Assembly (NCBI GenBank): GCA_003447595.1
Contig: DLYT01000003.1
Coordinates: forward strand, 19,221 to 27,391
Source: Porphyromonadaceae bacterium
GTDB lineage: Bacteria; Bacteroidota; Bacteroidia; Bacteroidales; CAMTPD01
Direction: 5' to 3'
DNA: 8,171 nt
How positions within the stretch are numbered: position 1 is the first letter of the stretch; the number at the start of each line of letters is the position of its first letter. The position numbers and the translations under genes are program-made. Below the pieces are notes generated by a model. That model saw nothing but the letters and a program-made list of their open reading frames with translations. It ran no database searches and was not told the DNA's origin. This document shows positions 7,068 to 8,171 of the stretch, in pieces.

Positions 7068-7113
7068 TCGTAAAATAAGATATCCATATCGGTCTTTTGA
7101 CTTTAATTGAATA

Positions 7114-7156
7114 AAAGAACCTCATTTTACTCTTGACAAGTAGAATGAGGTTCTTT
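7114..7156. terminator. Bidirectional hairpin terminator between nitroreductase and ABC-F genes
   Basis: AAAGAACCTCATT (7114-7126) pairs perfectly with AATGAGGTTCTTT (7144-7156). The stem extends inward by TTAC/GTAG-type pairs (7127-7130 with 7140-7143, one of them G-U) to about 17 bp. Plus-strand sequence after it is TTTGTTTATC and minus-strand sequence after it is TTTTATTC, so it can terminate both convergent genes. The stem lies 46 bp after the nitroreductase stop and 34 bp after the ABC-F stop. Confidence 0.9.
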
Positions 7157-7190
7157 GTTTATCTTGGATTATAAATCTTATGTATGCTGA

Positions 7191-8171
7191 CTATACGTAT
7201 TCACTCAATTCGAGCCAACGCATCGACTTTTCATCTATTTCATCAATAAGCACTGTCATACGGGCCGATTTCTCGAGCAACTCATCGGTCGAAAGTGTAC
7301 CGCTACTCATTGCCTCTTCAATCTCCGCTTTCTCAGCTTCCAACTTCGGAATCAATTCGTCCAACTCTTTCAGTTCGCGTTGCTCTTTGAATGAAAGCTT
7401 CTTTTTTGTCTCGGTGCTGCGATCTTGCTTATAGACTTGCTTTGGAGCTTCTTTTTCTTGTAGCTTTTGCTGCTCTTCTTTCTCGATCAGCTCCTGCACT
7501 TCTTTCCACTCTCTGTATTGCGTATAGTTGCCCGGGAAATCTTTCAACACCCCTTGCCCTCTGAACACCATCAAGTGATCAACTACTTTATCCATAAAGT
7601 AGCGGTCGTGCGATACTACAATCACGCAACCTTTAAACTCGCGCAAGTACTCTTCGAGTACATTCAACGTTACGATATCAAGATCGTTGGTTGGCTCATC
7701 CAATACCAAGAAGTTTGGATTACGCATCAATACGGTACAAAGATAAAGACGTCGCTTCTCCCCCCCACTCAACTTATGCACATAGCTGTGTTGCTTTTCG
7801 GGAGTAAACAAGAAGTGATTCAAAAATTGCGAAACAGAAAGCGTAGATCCGTCGCCCAAGGTTACCACCTCGGCAATGTCTTGGACTACATCGATCACCT
7901 TCATTTGCTCGTCAAACTGTAATCCATCCTGGCTATAATAACCGAAGCGTATCGTTTCACCAACCTCAAACTCTCCGCTGTCGGGAGCCACTTCACCCAT
8001 CAACATTTTGATGAAAGTAGACTTGCCGGTACCGTTGTTTCCAACAATACCCATCTTTTCGAAGCGAGAAAACGTATAGTTGAAGTCTTCCAGAATCTTC
8101 AAGTCATCAAAGCGCTTTGACACGTGCTTTGCATCAAAAATCTTGGATCCGATGTAAGAAGCCTTTACGCC
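7191..8171 (-). CDS. ABC-F family ATPase, Uup-like, C-terminal half (partial)
   Basis: The frame is open from the right edge to TAG at 7191-7193, giving 326 visible residues of a longer gene. This is the second ABC cassette of a duplicated soluble ATPase with no membrane part. ABC-F proteins act on the ribosome in translation or in antibiotic protection. Using visible numbering from the window edge, Walker A is GNNGTGKS (44-51), the Q-loop Gln is 81, the signature LSGGEKRR is 134-141, Walker B with the ABC-F hallmark LDEPTNDLD is 157-165 and the switch His is 188. A charged linker follows, then the coiled-coil C-terminal domain (about 258-326, starting KLSFKEQRELKELDELIP) typical of Uup. The GTG at 8121-8123 is internal: coding sequence continues upstream (GVKASYIGSKIFDAKH). 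The first cassette and inter-domain linker lie outside the window, so Uup versus another ABC-F subfamily rests on the C-terminal domain. Confidence 0.93.
   Translation of the reverse strand, partial: GVKASYIGSKIFDAKHVSKRFDDLKILEDFNYTFSRFEKMGIVGNNGTGKSTFIKMLMGEVAPDSGEFEVGETIRFGYYSQDGLQFDEQMKVIDVVQDIAEVVTLGDGSTLSVSQFLNHFLFTPEKQHSYVHKLSGGEKRRLYLCTVLMRNPNFLVLDEPTNDLDIVTLNVLEEYLREFKGCVIVVSHDRYFMDKVVDHLMVFRGQGVLKDFPGNYTQYREWKEVQELIEKEEQQKLQEKEAPKQVYKQDRSTETKKKLSFKEQRELKELDELIPKLEAEKAEIEEAMSSGTLSTDELLEKSARMTVLIDEIDEKSMRWLELSEYV

Noticed and set aside
7467..7922. A 151-codon plus-strand frame inside the ABC-F gene
   Set aside because: It is antisense to the intact Walker A, signature and Walker B coding region and resembles no known family.
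8121..8123. GTG as the real start of the ABC-F protein
   Set aside because: The frame continues to the window edge with plausible ABC sequence, and ABC-F proteins have two cassettes. Only the second is seen.

Overview
The window looks like ordinary core chromosome of a Bacteroidales bacterium. The genus cannot be fixed from the sequence alone. The evidence is the set of protein families: a TonB-dependent outer-membrane receptor, a LolC/LolE-like permease of the kind found in Bacteroides and Parabacteroides, a Bacteroides-type class I aminotransferase, a YitT/DUF2179 membrane protein and an ABC-F ATPase. The AT-rich start regions have no clear Shine-Dalgarno sequences, and long hairpin terminators flank single genes. 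No mobile element, CRISPR array, tRNA, rRNA or phage gene is visible.

Layout: (1) 1-2244, plus strand: the last 110 codons of a membrane protein, probably a family 2 glycosyltransferase, are followed after 6 bp by a complete TonB-dependent receptor gene. (2) About 2312-2345: a hairpin that can terminate from both sides separates the receptor from a convergent minus-strand block. (3) 2369-6110, minus strand, read right to left: a YitT-family membrane protein, a PLP-dependent aminotransferase and a LolE-like permease. A strong terminator follows both the YitT gene and the aminotransferase gene, so these are probably separate transcription units rather than an operon. (4) 6111-6437: a 327-base AT-rich divergent control region with two perfect 14-bp palindromes and a helically spaced direct repeat. 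(5) 6438-7067, plus strand: an FMN nitroreductase. (6) About 7114-7156: a second bidirectional terminator. (7) 7191-8171, minus strand: the C-terminal half of a Uup-like ABC-F ATPase, running off the right edge.

The genes do not form one pathway. They are housekeeping functions in envelope biogenesis, nutrient uptake, amino-acid metabolism, redox chemistry and ribosome-associated ATPase activity. I found no convincing new system. The points most worth checking are an abrupt change in codon choice inside the receptor gene near base 1710, the Met/His-rich plug of that receptor, the G7 tract beside the YitT start, and the palindromes in the divergent intergenic region.
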